NCBI GenBank assembly: GCA_040954595.2
Contig: CM082586.2
Coordinates: forward strand, 10,540,001 to 10,604,000
Reading direction: 5' to 3'
From: Balanoglossus misakiensis
Taxonomy: Eukaryota; Hemichordata
Length of the DNA: 64,000 nt
In this document: positions 47,664 to 61,800 of the stretch, in pieces
Layout: the number at the start of each line of letters is the position of its first letter
Numbering within the stretch: the first letter of the stretch is position 1
Notes under the pieces: generated by a model
What the model was told of the DNA's origin: nothing
Databases searched by the model: none
The model's input: the letters and a program-made list of their open reading frames with translations, nothing else
Position numbers and translations under genes: made by a program

Positions 47664-50101
47664 ATGTGTTCTGCGCCTCACAACAGAAATCGGTAAATAA
47701 ACGAGGCTGTTTGGAAGCAACCATGGAAATTGTATAGCTATCCGTCGATCTACAGAGTCTAGTGGAAACGTTCTTATGCGCATAGGCCTATATATGTGTT
47801 CTGCGCATCACAACAGAATTTTGTAAACAAACGAGGCTGTGTTTGGTAGCAACCATGGACATTTTAGAACTATCTCTCGATCTACAGAGTCTATAGTGGA
47901 AAACTTTCTTATGCACATATGCCTATCTATGTGTTCTGCGCCTCACAACAGAATTCGGTAAATAAACGAGGCTGTTTGGAAGCAACCATGGAAATTTTAC
48001 AACTATCCGTCGATCTACAGAGTCTAGTGGAAAACGTTATTATGCGCATAGGCCTATATATGTGTTCTGCGCATCACAACAGAATTTTGTAAACAAACGA
48101 GGCTGTGTTTGGAAGCAACCATGGACATTTTAGAACTATCTCTCGATCTACAGAGTCTATAGTGGAAAACTTTCTTATGCACATAGGCCTATCTATGTGT
48201 TCTGTGCCTCACAACAGAATTCGGTAAATAAACGAGGCTGTTTGGAAGCAACCATGGAAATTTTACAACTATCCGTCGATCTACAGAGTCTAGTGGAAAA
48301 CGTTCTTAAGCGCATAGGCCTATATATGTGTTCTGCGCATCACAACAGAATTTTGTAAACAAACGAGGCTGTGTTTGGAAGCAACCATGGAAATTTTAGA
48401 ACTATCTCTCGATGTACAGAGTCTATAGTGGAAAACTTTCTTATGCACATATGCCTATCTATGTGTTCTGCGCCTCAAAACAGAATTCCGTAAATAAACG
48501 AGGCTGTTTGGAAGCAAACATGGAAATTTTAGAACTAACTCTCGATCTACAGAGTATAGTGGAAAACGTTCATATGCGCATAGGCCTATCTATGTGTTCT
48601 GCGCATCACAACAGAATTTTGTAAACAAACCAGGCTTTGTTTGGAAGCAACCATGGACATTTTAGAACTATTCGTCGATCTACGGAGTCTAGTGGAAAAC
48701 TTTCTTATGCGCATAGGCATATGTATGTGTTCTACGCATCACAACAGAATTCGGTAAATAAACGAGGCTGTTTGGAAACAACCATGGAAATTTTTGAACT
48801 ATCCGTTGATCTAAAGTTGAAAAGTTTTTTATGCGCATAGGCCTATCTATGTGTTCTGCGCCTCACAACAGAAATCGGTAAATAAACGAGGCTGTTTGGA
48901 AGCAACCATGGAAATTGTATAGCTATCCGTCGATCTACAGAGTCTAGTGGAAACGTTCTTATGCGCATAGGCCTATATATGTGTTCTGCGCATCACAACA
49001 GAATTTTGTAAACAAACGAGGCTGTGTTTGGTAGCAACCATGGACATTTTAGAACTATCTCTCGATCTACAGAGTCTATAGTGGAAAACTTTCTTATGCA
49101 CATATGCCTATCTATGTGTTCTGCGCCTCACAACAGAATTCGGTAAATAAACGAGGCTGTTTGGAAGCAACCATGGAAATTTTACAACTATCCGTCGATC
49201 TACAGAGTCTAGTGGAAAACGTTATTATGCGCATAGGCCTATATATGTGTTCTGCGCATCACAACAGAATTTTGTAAACAAACGAGGCTGTGTTTGGAAG
49301 CAACCATGGACATTTTAGAACTATCTCTCGATCTACAGAGTCTATAGTGGAAAACTTTCTTATGCACATAGGCCTATCTATGTGTTCTGTGCCTCACAAC
49401 AGAATTCGGTAAATAAACGAGGCTGTTTGGAAGCAACCATGGAAATTTTACAACTATCCGTCGATCTACAGAGTCTAGTGGAAAACGTTCTTAAGCGCAT
49501 AGGCCTATATATGTGTTCTGCGCATCACAACAGAATTTTGTAAACAAACGAGGCTGTGTTTGGAAGCAACCATGGAAATTTTAGAACTATCTCTCGATGT
49601 ACAGAGTCTATAGTGGAAAACTTTCTTATGCACATATGCCTATCTATGTGTTCTGCGCCTCAAAACAGAATTCCGTAAATAAACGAGGCTGTTTGGAAGC
49701 AAACATGGAAATTTTAGAACTAACTCTCGATCTACAGAGTATAGTGGAAAACGTTCATATGCGCATAGGCCTATCTATGTGTTCTGCGCATCACAACAGA
49801 ATTTTGTAAACAAACCAGGCTTTGTTTGGAAGCAACCATGGACATTTTAGAACTATTCGTCGATCTACGGAGTCTAGTGGAAAACTTTCTTATGCGCATA
49901 GGCATATGTATGTGTTCTACGCATCACAACAGAATTCGGTAAATAAACGAGGCTGTTTGGAAACAACCATGGAAATTTTTGAACTATCCGTTGATCTAAA
50001 GTTGAAAAGTTTTTTATGCGCATAGGCCTATCTATGTGTTCTGCGCCTCACAACAGAAATCGGTAAATAAACGAGGCTGTTTGGAAGCAACCATGGAAAT
50101 T
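47664..50101. repeat. 1185-bp higher-order repeat, about 2 units
   Basis: 47664-48916 recurs at 48849-50101, offset 1185 bp (9 monomers). Shared rare markers are CGTTCTTAAGCGCAT (near 48305 and 49490), AAACCAGGCTTTG, and the deleted monomer with GATCTAAAGTTGAAAAG. Part of the unit also occurs near 46130-47130, matching 49555-50555 at an offset of 3425, with one difference noted near 46264. Confidence 0.84.
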
Positions 50102-50406
50102 TTACAACTATCTCTCGATCTACAGAGTCTATAGTGGAAAACTTTCTTATTCACATATGCCTATCTATGTGTTCTGCGCCTCAAAACAGAATTCCGCAAA
50201 TAAACGAGGCTGTTTGGAAGCAAACATGGAAGTTTTAGAACTATCTCTCGATCTACAGTGTATAGTGGAAAACGTTCATATGCGCATAGGCCTATCTATG
50301 TGTTCTGCGCATCACAACAGAATTTTGTAAATAATCGAGGATGTGTTTGGAAGCAATCATGGAAATTTTAGAACTATCCGTCGATCTACAGAGTCTAGTG
50401 GAAACT

Positions 50407-53400
50407 TTCTTATGCGCATAGGCATATGTATGTGTTCAGCGCATAACAACAGAATTTTGTAAATGAACGAGGCTGTGTTTGGAAACAACCATGGAAATTT
50501 TACAACTATCCGTCGATCTACGGAGTCTGGTGGAAAACTTTCTTATGCGCATAGGCCTATTACGTGCTCTGCGCCTCACAACAGAATTCGGTAAATAAAC
50601 GAGGCTGTTTGGAAGCAACCATGGAAATTTTAGAACTATCCGTCGATCTACAGAGTCTAGTGGAAAAATGTCTTATGCGCATAGGCCTATCATGTGTTCT
50701 GCGCCTCACAACAGAAATCGGTAAATAAAAGAGGCTGTTTGGAAGCAACCATGGAAATTGTACAACTATCCGTCGATCTACAGAGTCTAGTGGAAAACTT
50801 CCTTATGCGCATAGACCTATTACGTGTTCTGCGCCTCACAACAGAATTCGGTAAATAAACGATGCTGTTTGGAAGCAACCATGGAAATTTTACAACTATC
50901 CGTCGATCTACAGAGTCTGGTGGAAAAATTTCTTATGCGCATAGTCCTATCATGTGTTCTGCGCATCACAACAGAATTCGGTAAATAAACGAGGCTGTTT
51001 GGAAGCAACCATTGAAATTTTAGAACTATCCGTCGATCTACAGAGTCTAGTGGAAAACGTTCTTATGCGCATAGGCCTATCTATGTGTTATGCGCATCAC
51101 AACAGAAATCGGTAAATAAACGAGGCTGTGTTTGGAAGCAACCATGGACATTTTAGAACTATCTCTCGATCTACAGAGTCTATAGTGGAAAACTTTCTTA
51201 TGCACATATGCCTATCTATGTGTTCTGCGCCTCACAACAGAAATCGGTAAATAAACGAGGCTGTTTAAAAGCAACCATGGAAATTTTACAGCTATCCGTC
51301 GATCTACAGAGTCTAGTGGAAACGTTCTTATGCGCATAGGCCTATATATGTGTTCTGCGCATCACAACAGAATTTTGTAAACAAACGAGGCTGTGTTTGG
51401 AAGCAACCATGGACATTTTAGAACTATCTCTCGATCTACAGAGTCTATAGTGGAAAACTTTCTTATGCACATATGCCTATCTATGTGTTCTGCGCCTCAC
51501 AACAGAATTCGGTAAATAAACGAGGCTGTTTGAAAGCAACCATGGAAATTTTAGAACTATCTCTCGATCTACAGAGTCTAGTGGAAAACTTTATTATGCA
51601 CATATGCCTATCTATGTGTTCTGCGCATCACAACAGAAATCGGTAAATAAACGAGGCTGTTTGGAAGCAACCATGGAAATTTTACAACTATCCGTCGATC
51701 TACAGAGTCTGGTGGAAAATTTTCTTATGCGCATAGGCCTATTACGTGCTCTGCGCCTCACAACAGAATTCGGTAAATAAACGAGGCTGTTTGGAAGCAA
51801 CCATGGAAATTTTAGAACTATCCGTCGATCTACAGAGTCTAGTGGAAAAATGTCTTATGCGCATAGGCCTATCATGTGTTCTGCGCCTCACAACAGAAAT
51901 CGGTAAATAAACGAGGCTGTTTGGAAGTAACCATGGAAATTGTACAACTATCCGTCGATCTACAGAGTCTAGTGGAAAACGTTCTTATGCGCATAGGCCT
52001 ATCTATGTGTTATGCGCATCACAACAGAAATCGGTAAATAAACGAGGCTGTATTTGGAAGCAACCATGAAATTTTACAACTATCCGTCGATCTACAGAGT
52101 CTAGTGGAAAAATGTCTCATGCGCATAGGCCTATCATGTGTTCTGCGCCTCACAACAGAAATCGGTAAATAAACGAGGCTGTTTGGAAGCAACCATAGAA
52201 ATTTTACAGCTATCCGTCGATCTACAGAGTCTAGTGGAAACGTTCTTATGCGCATAGGCCTATATATGTGTTCTGCGCATCACAACAGAATGTTGTAAAC
52301 AAACGAGGCTGTGTTTGGTAGCAACCATGGACATTTTAGAACTATCTCTCGATCTACAGAGTCTATAGTGGAAAACTTTCTTATGCACATATGCCTATCT
52401 ATGTGTTCTGCGCCTCACAACAGAATTCGGTAAATAAACGAGGCTGTTTGGAAGCAACCATGGAAATTTTACAACTATCCGTCGATCTACAGAGTCTAGT
52501 GGAAAACGTTATTATGCGCATAGGCCTATATATGTGTTCTGCGCATCACAACAGAATTTTGTAAACAAACGAGGCTGTGTTTGGAAGCAACCATGGACAT
52601 TTTAGAACTATCTCTCGATCTACAGAGTCTATAGTGGAAAACTTTCTTATGCACATAGGCCTATCTATGTGTTCTGTGCCTCACAACAGAATTCGGTAAA
52701 TAAACGAGGCTGTTTGGAAGCAACCATGGAAATTTTAGAACTATCCGTCGATCTACAGAGTCTAGTGGAAAACGTTCTTATGCGCATAGGCCTATATATG
52801 TGTTCTGCGCATCACAACAGAATTTTGTAAACAAACGAGGCTGTGTTTGAAAGCAACCATGGAAATTTTAGAACTATCTCTCGATGTACAGAGTCTATAG
52901 TGGAAAACTTTCTTATGCACCTATGCCTATCTATGTGTTCTGCGCCTCAAAACAGAATTCCGTAAATAAACGAGGCTGTTTGGAAGCAAACATGGAAATT
53001 TTAGAACTAACTCTCGATCTACAGAGTATAGTGGAAAACGTTCATATGCGCATAGGCCTATCTATGTGTTCTGCGCATCACAACAGAATTTTGTAAACAA
53101 ACCAGGCTTTGTTTGGAAGCAACCATGGACATTTTAGAACTATTCGTCGATCTACGGAGTCTAGTGGAAAACTTTCTTATGCGCATAGGCATATGTATGT
53201 GTTCTACGCATCACAACAGAATTCGGTAAATAAACGAGGCTGTTTGGAAACAACCATGGAAATTTTTGAACTATCCGTTGATCTAAAGTTGAAAAGTTTT
53301 TTATGCGCATAGGCCTATCTATGTGTTCTGCGCCTCACAACAGAAATCGGTAAATAAACGAGGCTGTTTGGAAGCAACCATGGAAATTTTACAACTATCT

Positions 53401-56400
53401 CTCGATCTACAGAGTCTATAGTGGAAAACTTTCTTATTCACATATGCCTATCTATGTGTTCTGCGCCTCAAAACAGAATTCCGCAAATAAACGAGGCTGT
53501 TTGGAAGCAAACATGGAAGTTTTAGAACTATCTCTCGATCTACAGTGTATAGTGGAAAACGTTCATATGCGCATAGGCCTATCTATGTGTTCTGCGCATC
53601 ACAACAGAATTTTGTAATCAATCGAGGATGTGTTTGGAAGCAATCATGGAAATTTTAGAACTATCCGTCGATCTACAGAGTCTAGTGGGAAACTTTCTTA
53701 TGCGCATAGGCATATGTATGTGTTCAGCGCATCACAACAGAATTTTGTAAATGAACGAGGCTGTGTTTGGAAACAACCATGGAAATTTTAGAACTATCTC
53801 TCGATCTAAAGTTGAAAAGTTTCTTATGCGCATAGGCCTATTACGTGTTCTGCGCCTCACAACAGAATTCGGTAAATAAACGAGGCTGTTTGGAAGCAAC
53901 AATGGAAATTTTAGAACTATCCGTCGATCTACGGAGTATAGTGGAAAACGTTCATATGCGCATAGGCCTATATATGTGTTCTGCGCATCACAACAGAATT
54001 TTGTAAACAATCGAGGATGTGTTTGGAAGCAATCATGGAAATTTTAGAACTATCCGTCGATCTACAGAGTCTAGTGGGAAACTTTCTTATGCGCATAGGC
54101 ATATGTATGTGTTCAGCGCATAACAACAGAATTTTGTAAATGAACGAGGCTGTGTTTGGAAACAACCATGGAAATTTTACAACTATCCGTCGATCTACGG
54201 AGTCTGGTGGAAAACTTTCTTATGCGCATAGGCCTATTACGTGCTCTGCGCCTCACAACAGAATTCGGTAAATAAACGAGGCTGTTTGGAAGCAACCATG
54301 GAAATTTTAGAACTATCCGTCGATCTACAGAGTCTAGTGGAAAAATGTCTTATGCGCATAGGCCTATCATGTGTTCTGCGCCTCACAACAGAAATCGGTA
54401 AATAAAAGAGGCTGTTTGGAAGCAACCATGGAAATTGTACAACTATCCGTCGATCTACAGAGTCTAGTGGAAAACTTCCTTATGCGCATAGACCTATTAC
54501 GTGTTCTGCGCCTCACAACAGAATTCGGTAAATAAACGATGCTGTTTGGAAGCAACCATGGAAATTTTACAACTATCCGTCGATCTACAGAGTCTGGTGG
54601 AAAAATTTCTTATGCGCATAGTCCTATCATGTGTTCTGCGCATCACAACAGAAATCGGTAAATAAACGAGGCTGTTTGGAAGCAACCATTGAAATTTTAG
54701 AACTATCCGTCGATCTACAGAGTCTAGTGGAAAACGTTCTTATGCGCATAGGCCTATCTATGTGTTATGCGCATCACAACAGAAATCGGTAAATAAACGA
54801 GGCTGTGTTTGGAAGCAACCATGGACATTTTAGAACTATCTCTCGATCTACAGAGTCTATAGTGGAAAACTTTCTTATGCACATATGCCTATCTATGTGT
54901 TCTGCGCCTCACAACAGAAATCGGTAAATAAACGAGGCTGTTTAAAAGCAACCATGGAAATTTTACAGCTATCCGTCGATCTACAGAGTCTAGTGGAAAC
55001 GTTCTTATGCGCATAGGCCTATATATGTGTTCTGCGCATCACAACAGAATTTTGTAAACAAACGAGGCTGTGTTTGGAAGCAACCATGGACATTTTAGAA
55101 CTATCTCTCGATCTACAGAGTCTATAGTGGAAAACTTTCTTATGCACATATGCCTATCTATGTGTTCTGCGCCTCACAACAGAATTCGGTAAATAAACGA
55201 GGCTGTTTGAAAGCAACCATGGAAATTTTACAACTATCCGTCGATCTACAGAGTCTAGTGGAAAACGTTCTTATGCGCATAGGCCTATCTATGTGTTATG
55301 CGCATCACAACAGAAATCGGTAAATAAACGAGGCTGTGTTTGGAAGCAACCATGGACATTTTAGAACTATCTCTCGATCTACAGAGTCTATAGTGGAAAA
55401 CTTTCTTATGCACATATGCCTATCTATGTGTTCTGCGCCTCACAACAGAAATCGGTAAATAAACGAGGCTGTTTAAAAGCAACCATGGAAATTTTACAGC
55501 TATCCGTCGATCTACAGAGTCTAGTGGAAACGTTCTTATGCGCATAGGCCTATATATGTGTTCTGCGCATCACAACAGAATTTTGTAAACAAACGAGGCT
55601 GTGTTTGGAAGCAACCATGGACATTTTAGAACTATCTCTCGATCTACAGAGTCTATAGTGGAAAACTTTCTTATGCACATATGCCTATCTATGTGTTCTG
55701 CGCCTCACAACAGAATTCGGTAAATAAACGAGGCTGTTTGAAAGCAACCATGGAAATTTTACAACTATCCGTCGATCTACAGAGTCTAGTGGAAAACGTT
55801 ATTATGCGCATAGGCCTATATATGTGTTCTGCGCATCACAACAGAATTGTGTAAACAAACGAGGCTGTGTTTGGAAGCAACCATGGAAATTTTAGAACTA
55901 TCTCTCGATCTACAGAGTCTAGTGGAAAACTTTATTATGCACATATGCCTATCTATGTGTTCTGCGCATCACAACAGAAATCGGTAAATAAACGAGGCTG
56001 TTTGGAAGCAACCATGGAAATTTTACAACTATCCGTCGATCTACAGAGTCTGGTGGAAAACTTTCTTATGCGCATAGGCCTATTACGTGCTCTGCGCCTC
56101 ACAACAGAATTCGGTAAATAAACGAGGCTGTTTGGAAGCAACCATGGAAATTTTAGAACTATCCGTCGATCTACAGAGTCTAGTGGAAAAATGTCTTATG
56201 CGCATAGGCCTATCATGTGTTCTGCGCCTCACAACAGAAATCGGTAAATAAACGAGGCTGTTTGGAAGTAACCATGGAAATTGTACAACTATCCGTCGAT
56301 CTACAGAGTCTAGTGGAAAACGTTCTTATGCGCATAGGCCTATCTATGTGTTATGCGCATCACAACAGAAATCGGTAAATAAACGAGGCTGTATTTGGAA

Positions 56401-58815
56401 GCAACCATGAAATTTTACAACTATCCGTCGATCTACAGAGTCTAGTGGAAAAATGTCTCATGCGCATAGGCCTATCATGTGTTCTGCGCCTCACAACAGA
56501 AATCGGTAAATAAACGAGGCTGTTTGGAAGCAACCATAGAAATTTTACAGCTATCCGTCGATCTACAGAGTCTAGTGGAAACGTTCTTATGCGCATAGGC
56601 CTATATATGTGTTCTGCGCATCACAACAGAATGTTGTAAACAAACGAGGCTGTGTTTGGTAGCAACCATGGACATTTTAGAACTATCTCTCGATCTACAG
56701 AGTCTATAGTGGAAAACTTTCTTATGCACATATGCCTATCTATGTGTTCTGCGCCTCACAACAGAATTCGGTAAATAAACGAGGCTGTTTGGAAGCAACC
56801 ATGGAAATTTTACAACTATCCGTCGATCTACAGAGTCTAGTGGAAAACGTTATTATGCGCATAGGCCTATATATGTGTTCTGCGCATCACAACAGAATTT
56901 TGTAAACAAACGAGGCTGTGTTTGGAAGCAACCATGGACATTTTAGAACTATCTCTCGATCTACAGAGTCTATAGTGGAAAACTTTCTTATGCACATAGG
57001 CCTATCTATGTGTTCTGTGCCTCACAACAGAATTCGGTAAATAAACGAGGCTGTTTGGAAGCAACCATGGAAATTTTAGAACTATCCGTCGATCTACAGA
57101 GTCTAGTGGAAAACGTTCTTATGCGCATAGGCCTATATATGTGTTCTGCGCATCACAACAGAATTTTGTAAACAAACGAGGCTGTGTTTGAAAGCAACCA
57201 TGGAAATTTTAGAACTATCTCTCGATGTACAGAGTCTATAGTGGAAAACTTTCTTATGCACATATGCCTATCTATGTGTTCTGCGCCTCAAAACAGAATT
57301 CCGTAAATAAACGAGGCTGTTTGGAAGCAAACATGGAAATTTTAGAACTAACTCTCGATCTACAGAGTATAGTGGAAAACGTTCATATGCGCATAGGCCT
57401 ATCTATGTGTTCTGCGCATCACAACAGAATTTTGTAAACAAACCAGGCTTTGTTTGGAAGCAACCATGGACATTTTAGAACTATTCGTCGATCTACGGAG
57501 TCTAGTGGAAAACTTTCTTATGCGCATAGGCATATGTATGTGTTCTACGCATCACAACAGAATTCGGTAAATAAACGAGGCTGTTTGGAAACAACCATGG
57601 AAATTTTTGAACTATCCGTTGATCTAAAGTTGAAAAGTTTTTTATGCGCATAGGCCTATCTATGTGTTCTGCGCCTCACAACAGAAATCGGTAAATAAAC
57701 GAGGCTGTTTGGAAGCAACCATGGAAATTTTACAACTATCTCTCGATCTACAGAGTCTATAGTGGAAAACTTTCTTATTCACATATGCCTATCTATGTGT
57801 TCTGCGCCTCAAAACAGAATTCCGCAAATAAACGAGGCTGTTTGGAAGCAAACATGGAAGTTTTAGAACTATCTCTCGATCTACAGTGTATAGTGGAAAA
57901 CGTTCATATGCGCATAGGCCTATCTATGTGTTCTGCGCATCACAACAGAATTTTGTAATCAATCGAGGATGTGTTTGGAAGCAATCATGGAAATTTTAGA
58001 ACTATCCGTCGATCTACAGAGTCTAGTGGGAAACTTTCTTATGCGCATAGGCATATGTATGTGTTCAGCGCATCACAACAGAATTTTGTAAATGAACGAG
58101 GCTGTGTTTGGAAACAACCATGGAAATTTTAGAACTATCTCTCGATCTAAAGTTGAAAAGTTTCTTATGCGCATAGGCCTATTACGTGTTCTGCGCCTCA
58201 CAACAGAATTCGGTAAATAAACGAGGCTGTTTGGAAGCAACAATGGAAATTTTAGAACTATCCGTCGATCTACGGAGTATAGTGGAAAACGTTCATATGC
58301 GCATAGGCCTATATATGTGTTCTGCGCATCACAACAGAATTTTGTAAACAATCGAGGATGTGTTTGGAAGCAATCATGGAAATTTTAGAACTATCCGTCG
58401 ATCTACAGAGTCTAGTGGGAAACTTTCTTATGCGCATAGGCATATGTATGTGTTCAGCGCATCACAACAGAATTTTGTAAATGAACGAGGCTGTGTTTGG
58501 AAACAACCATGGAAATTTTACAACTATCCGTCGATCTACGGAGTCTGGTGGAAAACTTTCTTATGCGCATAGGCCTATTACGTGCTCTGCGCCTCACAAC
58601 AGAATTCGGTAAATAAACGAGGCTGTTTGGAAGCAACCATGGACATTTTAGAACTATCCGTCGATCTACAGAGTCTAGTGGAAAAATGTCTTATGCGCAT
58701 AGGCCTGTCATGTGTTCTGCGCCTCACAACAGAAATCGGTAAATAAACGAGGCTGTTTGGAAGCAACCATGGAAATTGTACAACTATCCGTCGATCTACA
58801 GAGTCTAGTGGAAAA
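50407..58815. repeat. Overlapping 3677- and 4341-bp-offset duplications
   Basis: 50407-51553 recurs at 54084-55230 (offset 3677, about 28 monomers). 51533-54474 recurs at 55874-58815 (offset 4341, about 33 monomers), with several base differences, for example CACCTATGCC near 52920 versus CACATATGCC near 57261. Between them a four-monomer block near 54800-55330 is repeated at a 531-bp offset. The region is a stepwise product of several unequal exchanges. Confidence 0.8.
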
Positions 58816-61800
58816 CGTTCTTATGCGCATAGGCCTATCTATGTGTTATGCGCATCACAACAGAAATCGGTAAATAAACGAGGCTGTATTTTGAAGCAAC
58901 CATGAAATTTACCAACTATCCGTCGATCTACAGAGTCTGGTGGAAAACTTCCTTATGCGCATAGACCTATTACGTGTTCTGCGCCTCACAACAGAATTCC
59001 GTAAATAAACGATGCTGTTTGGAAGCAACCATGGAAATTGTACAACTATCCGTCGATCTACAGAGTCTAGTGGAAAACGTTCTTATGCGCATAGGCCTAT
59101 CTATGTGTTATGCGCATCTCAACAGAAATCGGTAAATAAACGAGGCTGTGTTTGGAAGCAACCATGGACATTTTAGAACTATCTACAGAGTCTATAGTGG
59201 AAAACTTTCTTATGCACATATGCCTATCTATGTGTTCTGCGCCTCACAACAGAAATCGGTAAATAAACGAGGCTGTTTAAAAGCAACCATGGAAATTTTA
59301 CAGCTATCCGTCGATCTACAGAGTCTAGTGGAAACGTTCTTATGCGCATAGGCCTATATATGTGTTCTGCGCATCACAACAGAATTTTGTAAACAAACGA
59401 GGCTGTGTTTGGAAGCAACCATGGACATTTTAGAACTATCTCTCGATCTACAGAGTCTATAGTGGAAAACTTTCTTATGCACATATGCCTATCTATGTGT
59501 TCTGTGCCTCACAACAGAATTCGGTAAATAAACGAGGCTGTTTGGAAGCAACCATGGAAATTTTACAACTATCCGTCGATCTACAGAGTCTAGTGGAAAA
59601 CGTTATTATGCGCATAGGCCTATATATGTGTTCTGCGCATCACAACAGAATTTTGTAAACAAACGAGGCTGTGTTTGGAAGCAACCATGGAAATTTTAGA
59701 ACTATCTCTCGATCTACAGAGTCTAGTGGAAAACTTTATTATGCACATATGCCTATCTATGTGTTCTGCGCATCACAACAGAAATCGGTAAATAAACGAG
59801 GCTGTTTGGAAGCAACCATGGAAATTTTACAACTATCCGTCGATCTACAGAGTCTGGTGGAAAACTTTCTTATGCGCATAGGCATATGTATGTGTTCTAC
59901 GCATCACAACAGAATTCGGTAAATAAACGAGGCTGTTTGGAAACAACCATGGAAATTTTTGAACTATCCGTTGATCTAAAGTTGAAAAGTTTTTTATGCG
60001 CATAGGCCTATCTATGTGTTCTGCGCCTCACAACAGAAATCGGTAAATAAACGAGGCTGTTTGGAAGCAACCATGGAAATTTTACAACTATCTCTCGATC
60101 TACAGAGTCTATAGTGGAAAACTTTCTTATTCACATATGCCTATCTATGTGTTCTGCGCCTCAAAACAGAATTCCGCAAATAAACGAGGCTGTTTGGAAG
60201 CAAACATGGAAGTTTTAGAACTATCTCTCGATCTACAGTGTATAGTGGAAAACGTTCATATGCGCATAGGCCTATCTATGTGTTCTGCGCATCACAACAG
60301 AATTTTGTAAACAATCGAGGATGTGTTTGGAAGCAATCATGGAAATTTTAGAACTATCCGTCGATCTACAGAGTCTAGTGGAAACTTTCTTATGCGCATA
60401 GGCATATGTATGTGTTCAGCGCATCACAACAGAATTTTGTAAATGAACGAGGCTGTGTTTGGAAACAACCATGGAAATTTTACAACTATCCGTCGATCTA
60501 CGGAGTCTGGTGGAAAACTTTCTTATGCGCATAGGCCTATTACGTGCTCTGCGCCTCACAACAGAATTCGGTAAATAAACGAGGCTGTTTGGAAGCAACC
60601 ATGGAAATTTTAGAACTATCCGTCGATCTACAGAGTCTAGTGGAAAAATGTCTTATGCGCATAGGCCTATCATGTGTTCTGCGCCTCACAACAGAAATCG
60701 GTAAATAAACGAGGCTGTTTGGAAGCAACCATGGAAATTGTACAACTATCCGTCGATCTACAGAGTCTAGTGGAAAACGTTCTTATGCGCATAGGCCTAT
60801 CTATGTGTTATGCGCATCACAACAGAAATCGGTAAATAAACGAGGCTGTATTTGGAAGCAACCATGAAATTTTACAACTATCCGTCGATCTACAGAGTCT
60901 GGTGGAAAACTTCCTTATGCGCATAGACCTATTACGTGTTCTGCGCCTCACAACAGAATTCGGTAAATAAACGATGCTGTTTGGAAGCAACCATGGAAAT
61001 TGTACAACTATCCGTCGATCTACAGAGTCTAGTGGAAAACGTTCTTATGCGCATAGGCCTATCTATGTGTTATGCGCATCACAACAGAAATCGGTAAATA
61101 AACGAGGCTGTGTTTGGAAGCAACCATGGACATTTTAGAACTATCTCTCGATCTACAGAGTCTGTAGTGGAAAACTTTCTTATGCACATATGCCTATCTA
61201 TGTGTTCTGCGCCTCACAACAGAATTCGGTAAATAAACGAGGCTGTTTGGAAGCAACCATGGAAATTTTACAGCTATCCGTCGATCTACAGAGTCTAGTG
61301 GAAACGTTCTTATGCGCATAGGCCTATATATGTGTTCTGCGCATCACAACAGAATTTTGTAAACAAACGAGGCTGTGTTTGGAAGCAACCATGGACATTT
61401 TAGAACTATCTCTCGATCTACAGAGTCTATAGTGGAAAACTTTATTATGCACATATGCCTATCTATGTGTTCTGCGCCTCACAACAGAATTCGGTAAATA
61501 AACGAGGCTGTTTGGAAGCAACCATGGAAATTTTACAACTATCCGTCGATCTACAGAGTCTAGTGGAAAACGTTATTATGCGCATAGGCCTATATATGTG
61601 TTCTGCGCATCACAACAGAATTTTGTAAACAAACGAGGCTGTGTTTGGAAGCAACCATGGAAATTTTAGAACTATCTCTCGATCTACAGAGTCTAGTGGA
61701 AAACTTTATTATGCACATATGCCTATCTATGTGTTCTGCGCATCACAACAGAAATCGGTAAATAAACGAGGCTGTTTGGAAGCAACCATGGAAATTTTAC

